A stretch of DNA of 64,000 nt, taken from the NCBI RefSeq assembly GCF_001612635.1, contig NZ_BDAV01000015.1:186001-250000 (forward strand). The letters are read 5' to 3'. The notes beneath the pieces are model-generated. The model was not told where the DNA came from. It was given only the letters and a program-made list of their open reading frames with translations, and did not search any database. Origin of the DNA: Nocardia africana NBRC 100379 (lineage in GTDB: Bacteria > Actinomycetota > Actinomycetes > Mycobacteriales > Mycobacteriaceae). Of this stretch, positions 51,054 through 59,199 are shown in pieces. Each line of letters starts with the position of its first letter. The first letter of the stretch is position 1. The position numbers and the translations under genes are program-made.

Positions 51054-53027
51054 TCATCTCTCCCGTCGCCGGTCGGCCAGGGCCGCGGCGAGGCCGGCCA
51101 GGAGCAGAGTTGCCCACAGAGCGTGCGCGGCGATGGCGACGGTGCGGTCGGCGGCGGTGGCCCTGGCTACGTCTCGCGCGCCCGGAACGCGGTAGAGCGT
51201 CAGATCGGCGTCGGAGTACACCGGCTGTAGCCGGCTCAGCGTCGTCTTCGCCTCGCCGACCGTTCCCGGCGTGCGGTGTTCGACGAGAATCCAGCCGACG
51301 CCCTGAGCGGCGAGGTCGGCGGGGTCCGCTCCCCGGAGCAGGAGGTTCTCCACCCGCTGGGCCCGTGCCCCCTCACCCGCCACCACTCGGCCCCGGACGG
51401 GCAGCACCCCCGTCTGCAAGACGTCCGAGCGCAGCATGCGAGGCGCCGGATCCAGTACGGGAACCCTTCCGCTGTAAGGGAATACGCGGAACATCCCGGC
51501 GGGCAGTACCGCGACGTCGCCGGGGCCCTCGACCATCGCGGCCACCCGCTGCCAGGCCGGCGGGTAGTGCACCGGTCGCAGCGCTCCACCCACTCCCCAG
51601 GCCAGGTCGGGAAGGGTCAGGATCAGCGCTGCGATGAAGAGCGCAGCGAGGAGTGGTTGCGCGGCAGAGGTATTCGGGGCCGCCGCCGATTCGGCAGGCG
51701 CATCCGCGTGAACCGTGTCGGTCTCCGGGGCGGGTTGCCGCGCGAATTCCGATGCGCGACGGCGGAAGGACGCGAGGGCGTGGCAGCCCGCGGCCGCGCA
51801 GAGGGTGTAGGCCGGCATGGCGAGCGCGACATACTTCTGGGTGTCGCGCAGCAGTCCGGCGCCCGGGATGCGCGCGATCAGGGATTCGCCGAGAGACAGT
51901 CCCCACCCCGTCGCACCCAGGGCGGGTAGCAGGATGCAGACCGCCGCCAGCACCAGCGTCATCCGCCGTGGATAACGCGTGGACGGGTCACCCGCCGCCG
52001 CCACCGCGCGCACGCCCGACCCGACCACGGCCAGCAGAACCAGGGTCGACACCACCGCGAAAAGCGTTGTCCGAGAGCCGGATACGGCATCGCCGTTCCA
52101 GATCCCGCCCAGTCCGGCCAGGCTTCCCAGAGTGCCGAGCCCCGGTTCGGCCCGCGCGGCGAAGGCCGCCACGCCCGCCGGATCGGACGGTTCGGCCCCG
52201 CTGCCGGACAGTGCCGTGGCCACCAGCCACGGACCGGCGCTCACCAGCCACAGCGCCACCGTGGCCACAAGGTTCCGCCGCCCCACCGTGAGCACCGCCA
52301 TCAGGCCTGCCAGCAGCGATCCGGTCGGGGTCACACCCGCCGCGGCGAGTACGCCGCCCAGCATCGCCCACGAACCGGCGGCGTGCACCCACCCCGGCCT
52401 CGTCCGGTTGCCGGGCGCCTGCTCGGAGGTGTCTCCCCGTGGCGCGCGGACGACATCGGCCCGCGCCGTGGTGGTGCCGGGATCCCGCGTCGCCGGGTGA
52501 GCACGTCCGGCCCCGGCCCTTATCCGCTGCCCGAGGACGACGGTCCAGGGCAGTGCCGCGTAGCCGGCGAGCAGGCTCCAATGGCCCTGCAGCAGCCGTT
52601 CGGCGACATAGGGATTCCAGATCGCGACCGTCGCGGCGACGAGCCGGGGTGCCAGGGAGACGCCCAGTAGGGTGTGCGCGAGCCGGGCCGCACCCCAACC
52701 GGTGGCCGTCAGTGCCAGCACCAGAATCGCCTTGACGACGATTCCGCCGTCCACCACCACCGACAGTGCGGCGAGCAATCCGTCCTGCGGTACGGCGCGC
52801 GGCGCCGCGTCACCCAGGCCCAGCGCGGCATCGGTCGGGTAGGACCGGGGGGTGCTCACGCCATCGCGCAGCAGCAGATACCCCGGGCCCAACAGCGGCC
52901 CGACCACGAGCAGGGCGAGCGCCAGGCTGTAGGCCACGGGAACGATCCGGGCCCACATCGGCGCGGCGCCGAACGAACGCAGCTGCGAGCTTCTGGTGTC
53001 GTCGCCATGTTCTCGAGCCCCGGTCAC
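51054..53027 (-). CDS. Large conserved membrane protein (Rv0226c-like)
   Basis: This 657-aa multi-span protein has about 12 hydrophobic segments: a helix at 25-45, several at 100-460 with Gly/Ala-rich stretches, and one at the C-terminus (TVAIAAHALWATLLLAGLAA). A soluble extracytoplasmic domain (VAVLPAGMFRVFPYSGRVP) precedes the last helix. The order between the GT4 gene and the DUF3068/acyltransferase pair is the same as in M. tuberculosis. The polytopic topology with an outer domain resembles GT-C glycosyltransferases, a weak inference. The start is GTG. Confidence 0.75.
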   Translation of the reverse strand: MTGAREHGDDTRSSQLRSFGAAPMWARIVPVAYSLALALLVVGPLLGPGYLLLRDGVSTPRSYPTDAALGLGDAAPRAVPQDGLLAALSVVVDGGIVVKAILVLALTATGWGAARLAHTLLGVSLAPRLVAATVAIWNPYVAERLLQGHWSLLAGYAALPWTVVLGQRIRAGAGRAHPATRDPGTTTARADVVRAPRGDTSEQAPGNRTRPGWVHAAGSWAMLGGVLAAAGVTPTGSLLAGLMAVLTVGRRNLVATVALWLVSAGPWLVATALSGSGAEPSDPAGVAAFAARAEPGLGTLGSLAGLGGIWNGDAVSGSRTTLFAVVSTLVLLAVVGSGVRAVAAAGDPSTRYPRRMTLVLAAVCILLPALGATGWGLSLGESLIARIPGAGLLRDTQKYVALAMPAYTLCAAAGCHALASFRRRASEFARQPAPETDTVHADAPAESAAAPNTSAAQPLLAALFIAALILTLPDLAWGVGGALRPVHYPPAWQRVAAMVEGPGDVAVLPAGMFRVFPYSGRVPVLDPAPRMLRSDVLQTGVLPVRGRVVAGEGARAQRVENLLLRGADPADLAAQGVGWILVEHRTPGTVGEAKTTLSRLQPVYSDADLTLYRVPGARDVARATAADRTVAIAAHALWATLLLAGLAAALADRRRER

Positions 53028-53080
53028 GCTGAGTCACCCTACGTCGGCCGCACCGGCGGCGACGGTGGCCCGCCACGCTC

Positions 53081-53506
53081 CTACACCTGCACGCCGATCT
53101 GGCGCAGCAACGTCACGTCGTCGAAGACCGCCCGTGCCCGGGCGATCTTGCCCTCGCGAAGCGTGTACAGGCCGAGCTGGGTGTACTCCACCGGCCGGTG
53201 GGTCGCGGGGACGCCGCGCAGTTCGGCGGAGTGGGTGCCGCGGATGGTGATGTGGGCCCAGACCCGGTCGTCCTCGGCGATCAGCTCGTCCACGGTGAAG
53301 GTGGCGTCGGGAAGTGCGCGGAAATAGTCGAGCAGGAAGGTCCGGTAGTCCGTCACGGTGAACGAGGCACGCCCGGTGCGGGCGGCGAGGGTCGGAAAGG
53401 TGCAGTCGGGCGTGAAGCTGTCCCAGATCGCCGCCAAATCCCTGGTCGCGGCGTCACCGGCGGTCATGAATCGGCGGATGACGTCCTTGTTCGCTTCGAT
53501 CGACAT
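53081..53506 (-). CDS. SnoaL-like / NTF2-fold protein
   Basis: This 141-aa single-domain protein has SIEANKDVIRRFMTAGDAAT, DYFRALPDATFTVDELIAED, WAHITIRGTHS and YTQLGLYTLREGKIARARAV. This is the SnoaL polyketide-cyclase-like NTF2 fold, used widely for small-molecule isomerases or binding. It diverges from the DinB gene with an 86-base spacer that holds a large inverted repeat. Confidence 0.8.
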   Translation of the reverse strand: MSIEANKDVIRRFMTAGDAATRDLAAIWDSFTPDCTFPTLAARTGRASFTVTDYRTFLLDYFRALPDATFTVDELIAEDDRVWAHITIRGTHSAELRGVPATHRPVEYTQLGLYTLREGKIARARAVFDDVTLLRQIGVQV

Positions 53507-53521
53507 ATCAAACCCTCACAT

Positions 53522-53557
53522 TGAGACCGTATCTGCGATACTAAAGATATGGTCTCA
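53522..53557. promoter_or_regulatory. Nested inverted repeat between SnoaL-like and DinB genes
   Basis: TGAGACCGTATCT (53522-53534) and AGATATGGTCTCA (53545-53557) form an inverted repeat with 12 of 13 pairs around a 10-base spacer. Inside, GTATCTGCGATAC (53529-53541) is a perfect 5-3-5 palindrome. A third TGAGAC follows at 53559-53564. The site sits 16 bases before the SnoaL-like start, so a repressor operator is likelier than a terminator. Confidence 0.65.
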
Positions 53558-53592
53558 GTGAGACGGTGTCAACGCGGCGAAATGAGTTGTCC

Positions 53593-54096
53593 ATGGATCG
53601 ATGCGACGAATGCGGCTTCGAGTACCGGCTGGCCGAATCCCCACAGGCCGCGGCCGCCATCCTCGCGGGCATCACCGAGCTGGCGGCGACGCTGAACGAC
53701 TGTCCCGACGCGGCGCGTCGGCGCCGACCTCGGCTGTGGTCGCCGCTGGAGTACGGCTGCCATGTCCGCGACGTGCTGCTCGTGCAGCGAGAGCGCATCC
53801 TGCTGGCGCGCCGCACCGATCGCCCGGCCCTGATCACCATGGGCCGCGACGAACGCGCCGATCACGACGGCTACGCCGACCAGGACCCCGCGGACGTGGC
53901 GCAGGAACTGCTCGTGTCGGCGCGCCTGCTCGCGAATGTGCTCGACCGCCTCACCGCGGACGACTGGGAGCGTCGCGTCCTGTACAACTACCCCGATCGC
54001 GGGGAGCGCGAACTGCGCTGGGTGGCGGTCCACACCCTTCACGAGGTCCGCCACCACCTGCTCGACGTGCGGCGGCAGCTCGTGGACGACGACTGA
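53593..54096 (+). CDS. DinB-family protein
   Basis: This 167-aa four-helix-bundle protein of the DinB/YfiT type starts MDRCDECGFEYRLAESPQ and has the metal-site helices EYGCHVRDVLLVQRERI and WVAVHTLHEVRHHLLDVRR, whose histidines would bind a metal. The family includes mycothiol- and bacillithiol-dependent transferases. The Cys-x-x-Cys start is common in the actinobacterial branch. ATG 53593 is chosen over GTG 53566, which lies at the edge of the operator repeat. Confidence 0.82.
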   Translation: MDRCDECGFEYRLAESPQAAAAILAGITELAATLNDCPDAARRRRPRLWSPLEYGCHVRDVLLVQRERILLARRTDRPALITMGRDERADHDGYADQDPADVAQELLVSARLLANVLDRLTADDWERRVLYNYPDRGERELRWVAVHTLHEVRHHLLDVRRQLVDDD

Positions 54097-54168
54097 AAAC
54101 CCCCGCTCGACGGTCCCGCCGGCGGGCCTCGGCTGTGCCGGGCGGCGACGAGGTGGGAGCATGGCGGG

Positions 54169-55485
54169 ATGCCTGCCCTGCGCCGTCTACCCGTGGTCGC
54201 GGATATGACCCTGGTGACCGCTGGGGCCATGACCGCGAATATCGCCGGCTACCTGCTGCAACTGCTGGCCGGGCGGTGGCTGGGCGTGGCCGGCTACAGC
54301 GCCTTCGCGAGCCTGCTGGCCGTGCAGTTGCTGGCCGCGGTGCCGGCGTTGGCGCTGCAGAATGTGGTCGCACGAGAGCTGGTGCGCGGCGCCGCGGTGG
54401 CGACGGTCCGCGGTTTGACCCGGCGCTGCGCGATGATCGTGGCGGTCGCCGCACTCGCGCTCATACCCCTCGTCGCGGTCCTGCTGCACGTGCGCGCGCC
54501 GGCCGCGGGCGGGGCGCTGATCGCGGCACCGGTGCTCGTGTTGCTCTCCGGAGAGCAGGGCATTCTGCAGGGGACGAACCGATTTCGTTCGCTCGCAACC
54601 GTTCTCGGTGGTTCGGCGATCGCCCGGGTAGTTCCGGCGCTGATCGCGCTGGCCGTCGGGGCGGGCGCCGCTGCCGCGCTCTGGGGCGCTGCCCTCGGCC
54701 TCCTGGTGGCTACCGTCGCGGCGAACCGGATCGCGCTGATCGCCCGCTCGGCGCCGGATGCCGGCTCGAATCCACTGCCGAACACGGCCGACGTCGCGCG
54801 GGCCCCGATCGCCGTGGAGGTCCGCGGAACCGGTGCGGTGCGGGCAGCCGGCGTGACCGCGGTCCTGCGCGCGGCCCAGGTCCAAGCCGCCTTGATGGCG
54901 CTGTCGTCGGCGGATCTGATCGTCGCCCGCATCGTGCTGGACGAGGCGGACGCCAGCCGCTATGCCCTCGGCGCGATCGCCACCAAGATCGCGTTCTGGT
55001 TGCCGCAGGCCGTCGGCGTCGTGCTGTATCCGCGGATGGCGCAACCACAGCATTCCGTGCGCGCGCTGCGTTCCGCGCTCGGCGTGCTGGCGCTGGTCGG
55101 CCTGGTCGCCGTGGCGGGTGCGGCCGTGCTTGCGCCACTGGCCCCACTGTTCGCCGGCCGTGACTACGCGCCGATCGAGGATCTGCTGTGGCTGTTCGCG
55201 CTGGCCGGCGCGCTGCTGGCGGTGCTGCAGGGGGCGTTGCTGTCGGCCATCGCCGCCGACCGCACGGCGCCGGCCGTCGTGATCTGGGTCGGATTGGCGG
55301 TCGAAGTGGGTGTCGCCGTGCCGTTCGTGCGCAGCCTTCCGGTGTTGATCGCGCTGGCCACCGGAGTCGCCGCGACCGTTACCGCGGTGGTGGTCGCCGT
55401 CGTGATCCGGGCCGTACACCGTGACCCGGGCGCTGACACCGATGCCACTGTGGGCGAACGACTTTCGACGCTATCAGCCGAGTGA
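54169..55485 (+). CDS. MOP-superfamily polysaccharide flippase-like protein
   Basis: This 438-aa protein has about 12 hydrophobic segments in the Wzx/MATE layout. It begins with LVTAGAMTANIAGYLLQLLAGRWLG and YSAFASLLAVQLLAAVPA, and has FWLPQAVGVVLYPRMAQPQ in the second half. Such proteins flip lipid-linked sugars. It is flanked by a GT4 enzyme and envelope genes, which supports a polysaccharide role. It is not part of the corresponding M. tuberculosis block as I remember it. Confidence 0.78.
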   Translation: MPALRRLPVVADMTLVTAGAMTANIAGYLLQLLAGRWLGVAGYSAFASLLAVQLLAAVPALALQNVVARELVRGAAVATVRGLTRRCAMIVAVAALALIPLVAVLLHVRAPAAGGALIAAPVLVLLSGEQGILQGTNRFRSLATVLGGSAIARVVPALIALAVGAGAAAALWGAALGLLVATVAANRIALIARSAPDAGSNPLPNTADVARAPIAVEVRGTGAVRAAGVTAVLRAAQVQAALMALSSADLIVARIVLDEADASRYALGAIATKIAFWLPQAVGVVLYPRMAQPQHSVRALRSALGVLALVGLVAVAGAAVLAPLAPLFAGRDYAPIEDLLWLFALAGALLAVLQGALLSAIAADRTAPAVVIWVGLAVEVGVAVPFVRSLPVLIALATGVAATVTAVVVAVVIRAVHRDPGADTDATVGERLSTLSAE

Positions 55486-55499
55486 CGACTGGGGGCGGC

Positions 55500-55973
55500 T
55501 CACCCGTCCGCTTCCGTGACGTGCTCGGCGGTGATGTCTTCGGCCGCGCGTTGGTACGCGTCGGCCGCGCGCGCGAAATAGTCGAACAGTAATTCCCGCT
55601 GTTCGGGGGTGTAGCCGCGCACGATCTCGCCGATCCGGCGGCGCGCGGGGGCCAGGGCGCTGTCCAGGCCGGCGGGCCGGTCCACCGGTTCGACGATGAC
55701 CTTGCGCCGGTCGGCCGGATCCGGCGCCCGGCGCACGTAACCACCCTGTTCCAGGCGATCGATCAGGCGGGTGGTGGGTCCGGTGGTGAGCCCGGTGCGG
55801 GCACCGAGTTCGCCGGGCGTCATCGCGCCGCTCAACTCCAGGATGTTGAGCGCGTAGAGGTCGGTGGCGCCGAGCCCGACCGCCTTCGCGCCCGCTTGGG
55901 CATGGAGCACAACCGAACTCAGATAGCGGCGAAAGACCTGGCTGGGATCGCCGTCATGGCTCGTTGTTGACAC
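55500..55973 (-). CDS. MarR-family transcriptional regulator
   Basis: This 157-aa winged-helix repressor has GLGATDLYALNILELSG, MTPGELGARTGLTTGPTTRLIDRLEQGGYVRR split over the recognition helix, DPADRRKVIVEPVD in the wing, and a C-terminal dimerisation helix. GTG 55973 sits 8 bases after AGAAGG. GTG 55982 is in frame three codons earlier but too near that site. It diverges from an NTF2-fold gene across an AT-rich spacer with repeated GAAG palindromes, presumably its own operators. Confidence 0.87.
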   Translation of the reverse strand: MSTTSHDGDPSQVFRRYLSSVVLHAQAGAKAVGLGATDLYALNILELSGAMTPGELGARTGLTTGPTTRLIDRLEQGGYVRRAPDPADRRKVIVEPVDRPAGLDSALAPARRRIGEIVRGYTPEQRELLFDYFARAADAYQRAAEDITAEHVTEADG

Positions 55974-55993
55974 GTGGCACACCCTTCTCGTAA

Positions 55994-56037
55994 TTTCTTC
56001 TCCTACGAAGAAACTTCGTTAAAGAAGTAAAATCTTC
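55994..56037. promoter_or_regulatory. Array of CTTC-N6-GAAG palindromes (MarR operators)
   Basis: TTTCTTC-N6-GAAGAAA (55994-56013) is a perfect 7-6-7 inverted repeat. ACTTC-N6-GAAGT (56013-56028) repeats the same geometry. GAAG-N6-CTTC (56024-56037) gives a third, opposite-phase copy. The array fills the AT-rich spacer between the MarR gene and the NTF2-fold gene and should let one dimer type control both promoters. Confidence 0.7.
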
Positions 56038-56068
56038 TAAGCAGAGAATATCACGAGAGGGATCACTC

Positions 56069-56512
56069 ATGCCCGCCACCACCGACACCACTGCCATCCG
56101 CGCCCTCATCGAGCGCAGCCGGGACGCCTGGAATCGCGGCGACGGCGCTGCCTACGGCGCGTGCTTCACCGCCGACGCCACCGACGTCACCTACCTGGGC
56201 ACCGTCTACCACGGCGGGGCCGAGATCGGCAGCGCGCATCAGGCGCTGTTCGACAGCTTCCTGAAGGGCACCCGGCTCGCCGTCGACATCATCGAGATCC
56301 GCTGCTACGGCAGCGATACCGCCGTGGTCGTCACTCGCGGCGAATCGGCCAAGGGGAAGCCGAAGAAGCTGGGCAAACTCGCCACCTACACCGTGGTTCG
56401 CGAATCCGACGGCCGGTGGCGGATCGCGGCGGTCCAGAAAACCCAGCGCAAAACCCTGATGGAGGCCCTCACCTTCCGCATGCAGCCCGCCGCTCGACCG
56501 GCCGCACGGTAG
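56069..56512 (+). CDS. SgcJ/EcaC-type NTF2-fold protein
   Basis: This 147-aa protein resembles the SgcJ/EcaC (DUF4440) group. It has AIRALIERSRDAWNRGDGAA, CFTADATDVTYLGTVYHG, FLKGTRLAVDIIEIRCYGSD and TYTVVRESDGRWRIAAVQKT. Members have NTF2-like pockets and are often found with antibiotic genes or MarR regulators. The role is unknown. It is very likely controlled by the divergent MarR regulator through the palindrome array. Confidence 0.82.
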   Translation: MPATTDTTAIRALIERSRDAWNRGDGAAYGACFTADATDVTYLGTVYHGGAEIGSAHQALFDSFLKGTRLAVDIIEIRCYGSDTAVVVTRGESAKGKPKKLGKLATYTVVRESDGRWRIAAVQKTQRKTLMEALTFRMQPAARPAAR

Positions 56513-56523
56513 CGCGCGCGGGA

Positions 56524-56581
56524 TACGACAGTGCCCGAATACGACAGTGCCCGAACATGACAGTGCCCGAACACGACAGTG
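56524..56581. repeat. 16-bp tandem repeat, about 3.6 copies
   Basis: TACGACAGTGCCCGAA occurs at 56524 and 56540, CATGACAGTGCCCGAA at 56556, and a partial CACGACAGTGG at 56572 runs into the terminator stem. It lies in the untranslated tail of the NTF2-fold gene. The period does not favour coding. Confidence 0.9.
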
Positions 56582-56612
56582 GCTCCCCGGTTCGACAACC
56601 GGGGAGCCACTG
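56577..56612. terminator. Perfect 16-bp hairpin terminator between convergent genes
   Basis: CAGTGGCTCCCCGGTT (56577-56592) and AACCGGGGAGCCACTG (56597-56612) pair without mismatch around a CGAC loop. It ends the NTF2-fold gene and the DUF3068 gene. The loop region resembles a tRNA T-arm, but no tRNA is present. Confidence 0.85.
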
Positions 56613-56626
56613 CGCGAGCCGAGAAC

Positions 56627-57766
56627 CTAGCGGTTCTTACTGATGTCGATCTGCTGCGTCGGCGCCTCCGAGAACGCCTGCCCCGGCTTGTCGCCCGGCG
56701 GGGCCGTCTGCGGCTTCTTGACCAGGCGGCCCGGCTTCGAGGAGCCGTCGCCGCCGCGCAGGCCCAGGAACAGACCGGCGATCAGCGAGATCGCGCCCAG
56801 CACACCGAAGACGATCGGCAGCGTGCGGCCGTAGAGCGACAGCTGATCCATGTACTTGCGGGCCTCGTCGGTCTGCGAGCGGACGGTGCCGGGGTCGAAG
56901 GTCAGCGTGGTGTTGATCGCGGTGACCTCGGGCTTGTCCGCGCTGCGCGCGTAGTACTGGTGCAGCTGCTCGGAGCCGTTCACCACGGTGCCGGTCTTCG
57001 GCTCCACCCACACGTCGCGGGTGTTGGTGTAGTAGCGGTTCATCGTGATGTCACCCTCGCCCGGGACGCCCCACTTGGCCGCCGGGAAGGTGAGCCGGTT
57101 GGTCGGCGAGGACGTGACCTTCGACAGATCGGTGGCCGGCACCTGCTGGCGGAAGTGGTAGACCGTCAGATCGTTGATCTCGGTCTCCTCCACGAACTTC
57201 ATATCGAACGACTTACGCGCGTTGATGTCGAAGTACGGGTAGGTGGTCTTCTCGGTACCGATCGGGAAGCGGTACTGGAGGCCGGTGTGCTGCACCGGAT
57301 CCGCGACGCTGTTGCCCTTGCTGTCGACGGTGGTGGCGATCGAGCCGTTGGGGTCGTCGTCGATCGGCTGGCCGGTCTTACGGTTGATGGTGACGCGGTC
57401 GATGATCGCCGACAGCAGGCCGGTGTCACCGGTCTTGTCCTTGCGGCGCAGCGTCTGACCAGCCTGGATCGTCATATTGGTCTTGCCCGACGGATCCTCG
57501 ACGGTGAGGAAGCGCTGCGAGATGAGCCCGACGTTCTTATCGACCACCGCCGGCCCCTCGCCCGTGAGGAGCGTTTTCGAATCCAGCACCTCGCTCGGAG
57601 CGTCGGGCTTGTTGGACGCGATCGTGGTGATCTCGAGGTCCAGGGGAGTTTTCGCCAACTGGCTCACCCCGTAGGTCGGGACCAGTATCGCTGCGACGAT
57701 CAACAGCGCACCGAGTCCCACGAGCAGGCAGGCCACCGTCCTCTTGGTACCGGCACTGAGTGCCAT
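56627..57766 (-). CDS. pgfA: DUF3068 envelope protein, PgfA-like
   Basis: This 379-aa protein is like M. tuberculosis Rv0227c / M. smegmatis MSMEG_0317. One N-terminal helix (ACLLVGLGALLIVAAILVPTY) and one C-terminal helix (LPIVFGVLGAISLIAGLFLGL) frame a beta-rich extracytoplasmic domain (YRFPIGTEKTTYPYFDINAR; RYYTNTRDVWVEPKTGTVV). The M. smegmatis protein, PgfA, is known as a periplasmic factor for polar growth that works with MmpL3 in mycolate trafficking. It keeps its place next to the acyltransferase gene. The symbol is given by homology. Confidence 0.85.
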   Translation of the reverse strand: MALSAGTKRTVACLLVGLGALLIVAAILVPTYGVSQLAKTPLDLEITTIASNKPDAPSEVLDSKTLLTGEGPAVVDKNVGLISQRFLTVEDPSGKTNMTIQAGQTLRRKDKTGDTGLLSAIIDRVTINRKTGQPIDDDPNGSIATTVDSKGNSVADPVQHTGLQYRFPIGTEKTTYPYFDINARKSFDMKFVEETEINDLTVYHFRQQVPATDLSKVTSSPTNRLTFPAAKWGVPGEGDITMNRYYTNTRDVWVEPKTGTVVNGSEQLHQYYARSADKPEVTAINTTLTFDPGTVRSQTDEARKYMDQLSLYGRTLPIVFGVLGAISLIAGLFLGLRGGDGSSKPGRLVKKPQTAPPGDKPGQAFSEAPTQQIDISKNR

Positions 57767-57798
57767 GCAAACTCTCCTCGTCGTCGAACAAGCCTCGT

Positions 57799-57830
57799 CC
57801 GGGTGCGCTCATAACCGGGTGCGGTCATAA
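57799..57830. repeat. Two 16-bp direct repeats upstream of the DUF3068 gene
   Basis: CCGGGTGCGCTCATAA (57799-57814) is followed at once by CCGGGTGCGGTCATAA (57815-57830), identical at 15 of 16 positions. They lie 33-64 bases before the DUF3068 start, on the promoter side. Read on the minus strand each contains TTATGA, so they could be duplicated promoter elements or activator sites. Confidence 0.7.
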
Positions 57831-57999
57831 CACAAGCACTCGTGAGCCCCGACACTAACAGTCCGGCACCTTAACCCGGCGAGCTGAGTGCGGAAAACGC
57901 TCCGAAAAAGTACGAGCGTCCGGCGTGCCGCGGCTCGGGGTCGCGGCGCGGGGAGCCACACGAGGCGCCGGCGAACCCGGCAGGGCACACTGGATCGCG

Positions 58000-59199
58000 A
58001 TGACCGCAACCCCAGGAATCGCCACATCCAGCACCGACGTGCCGGCTACCACGGTGTCGCGTCCGGCTCCGGCGGTTCCTGGAACCCGGAGATTCGTTCC
58101 GGCGCTGGAGGGGCTGCGCGGGCTGGCCGCCCTCGGCGTGGTGCTGACACACGTGGCCTTCCAGACCGGCGCCACCGCGACGCCGGTGATCGGGCGGGTG
58201 TGGGAGCGATTCGATATGGCCGTCGCCGTCTTCTTCGGTCTGTCCGGCTTCCTGCTGTGGCGCCCGCACGCCGCAGCGGCCCGCGGCCTGGGCGCCGCTC
58301 CCCGGGCCGGGCGCTATCTGCTGCACCGGGCCGCTCGCATCCTGCCCGCCTACTGGGTCGTGGTCTGCGTGGCGCTCACGCTGCTGCCCTCGGCGGCGCA
58401 TTCGGCCGGGCTGCGGGTGTGGGGAGCGAATCTGGCATTGGTGCAGGTGTTCGTCCCGCTGACCCTGACCGACGGTCTCACCCAGATGTGGAGTCTGTCG
58501 GTGGAGGTGGCGTTCTATCTGGTGCTGCCGCTGCTGGCCTGGGCGCTGCTCCGGTTGCGCGGCTCGGCGGCACGGCAGCGGGTGTTCGCGGTGACCGCGC
58601 TCGGAGTGCTGTGCCTGGGCTGGAATTTCCTGCCGGTGCCGACCCCGGACGCCATCCACGCCGACAACTGGCTGCCCGGATATCTGCCGTGGTTCGCGGC
58701 GGGCATGGTGCTGGCCGAACTGGCCGAGGTCCTGGCCGCGCGGTCCCGGAACGGCGACGCGTCCCCACGCTGGCAGCGCCGGCTCGGCGACCGCCGGCTG
58801 ATGTGGTCGGTCGCCGCGGTCGCCTTCGCGCTGGCGGCCACCGATCTGGCCGGTCCCGCCGGACTGGCCCGCGCCGCGGCGTGGCAGTACGCGATGAAAA
58901 TGGGTCTAGGGGCCTTGATCGGTTTCGGCCTGCTCGCCCCGCTCGTGGTCGGTGGCGCGCGGCACCGCTTTCTCGAGAGCCGCCTGGCGCTGACGATCGG
59001 GCGCTGGTCCTACGGCATCTTCATCTGGCATCTGGTGGTGCTGGCGATGATGTTCCCGATCTTCGGTTTCATTCCGTTCAACGGCGGGTTCCTGCATGTG
59101 CTGGCGTTGACGGTCGCCTTCACGATGCCGCTGGCCGCCGCGAGTTACGCGCTGGTCGAAGAACCGGTGCGGCAGTGGGTCAAACGCCGGTTCGGTTAG
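58000..59199 (+). CDS. tmaT: Acyltransferase family 3 membrane protein, TmaT-like
   Basis: This 399-aa protein has about ten hydrophobic segments and the acyltransferase-3 signatures FVPALEGLRGLAALGVVLTHV (with the active-site His), FFGLSGFLLWRP, RAARILPAYWVV and MWSLSVEVAFYLVLP. It corresponds to M. tuberculosis Rv0228. A corynebacterial relative, TmaT, acetylates trehalose monomycolate before MmpL-mediated export. The ATG at 58000 is preferred over the upstream open frame, since about 30 variable residues already precede the domain. The end overlaps the convergent aftD gene by 20 bases. Confidence 0.87.
   Translation: MTATPGIATSSTDVPATTVSRPAPAVPGTRRFVPALEGLRGLAALGVVLTHVAFQTGATATPVIGRVWERFDMAVAVFFGLSGFLLWRPHAAAARGLGAAPRAGRYLLHRAARILPAYWVVVCVALTLLPSAAHSAGLRVWGANLALVQVFVPLTLTDGLTQMWSLSVEVAFYLVLPLLAWALLRLRGSAARQRVFAVTALGVLCLGWNFLPVPTPDAIHADNWLPGYLPWFAAGMVLAELAEVLAARSRNGDASPRWQRRLGDRRLMWSVAAVAFALAATDLAGPAGLARAAAWQYAMKMGLGALIGFGLLAPLVVGGARHRFLESRLALTIGRWSYGIFIWHLVVLAMMFPIFGFIPFNGGFLHVLALTVAFTMPLAAASYALVEEPVRQWVKRRFG

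Noticed and set aside
56524..56581. Short regular repeats that might be a CRISPR fragment.
   Set aside because: The units are directly tandem without spacers, only 16 bases long, and no cas gene is near.
56585..56604. A T-arm-like hairpin CCGGTTCGACAACCGG.
   Set aside because: It is the centre of a 16-bp perfect terminator stem between convergent genes. No other tRNA parts are present.
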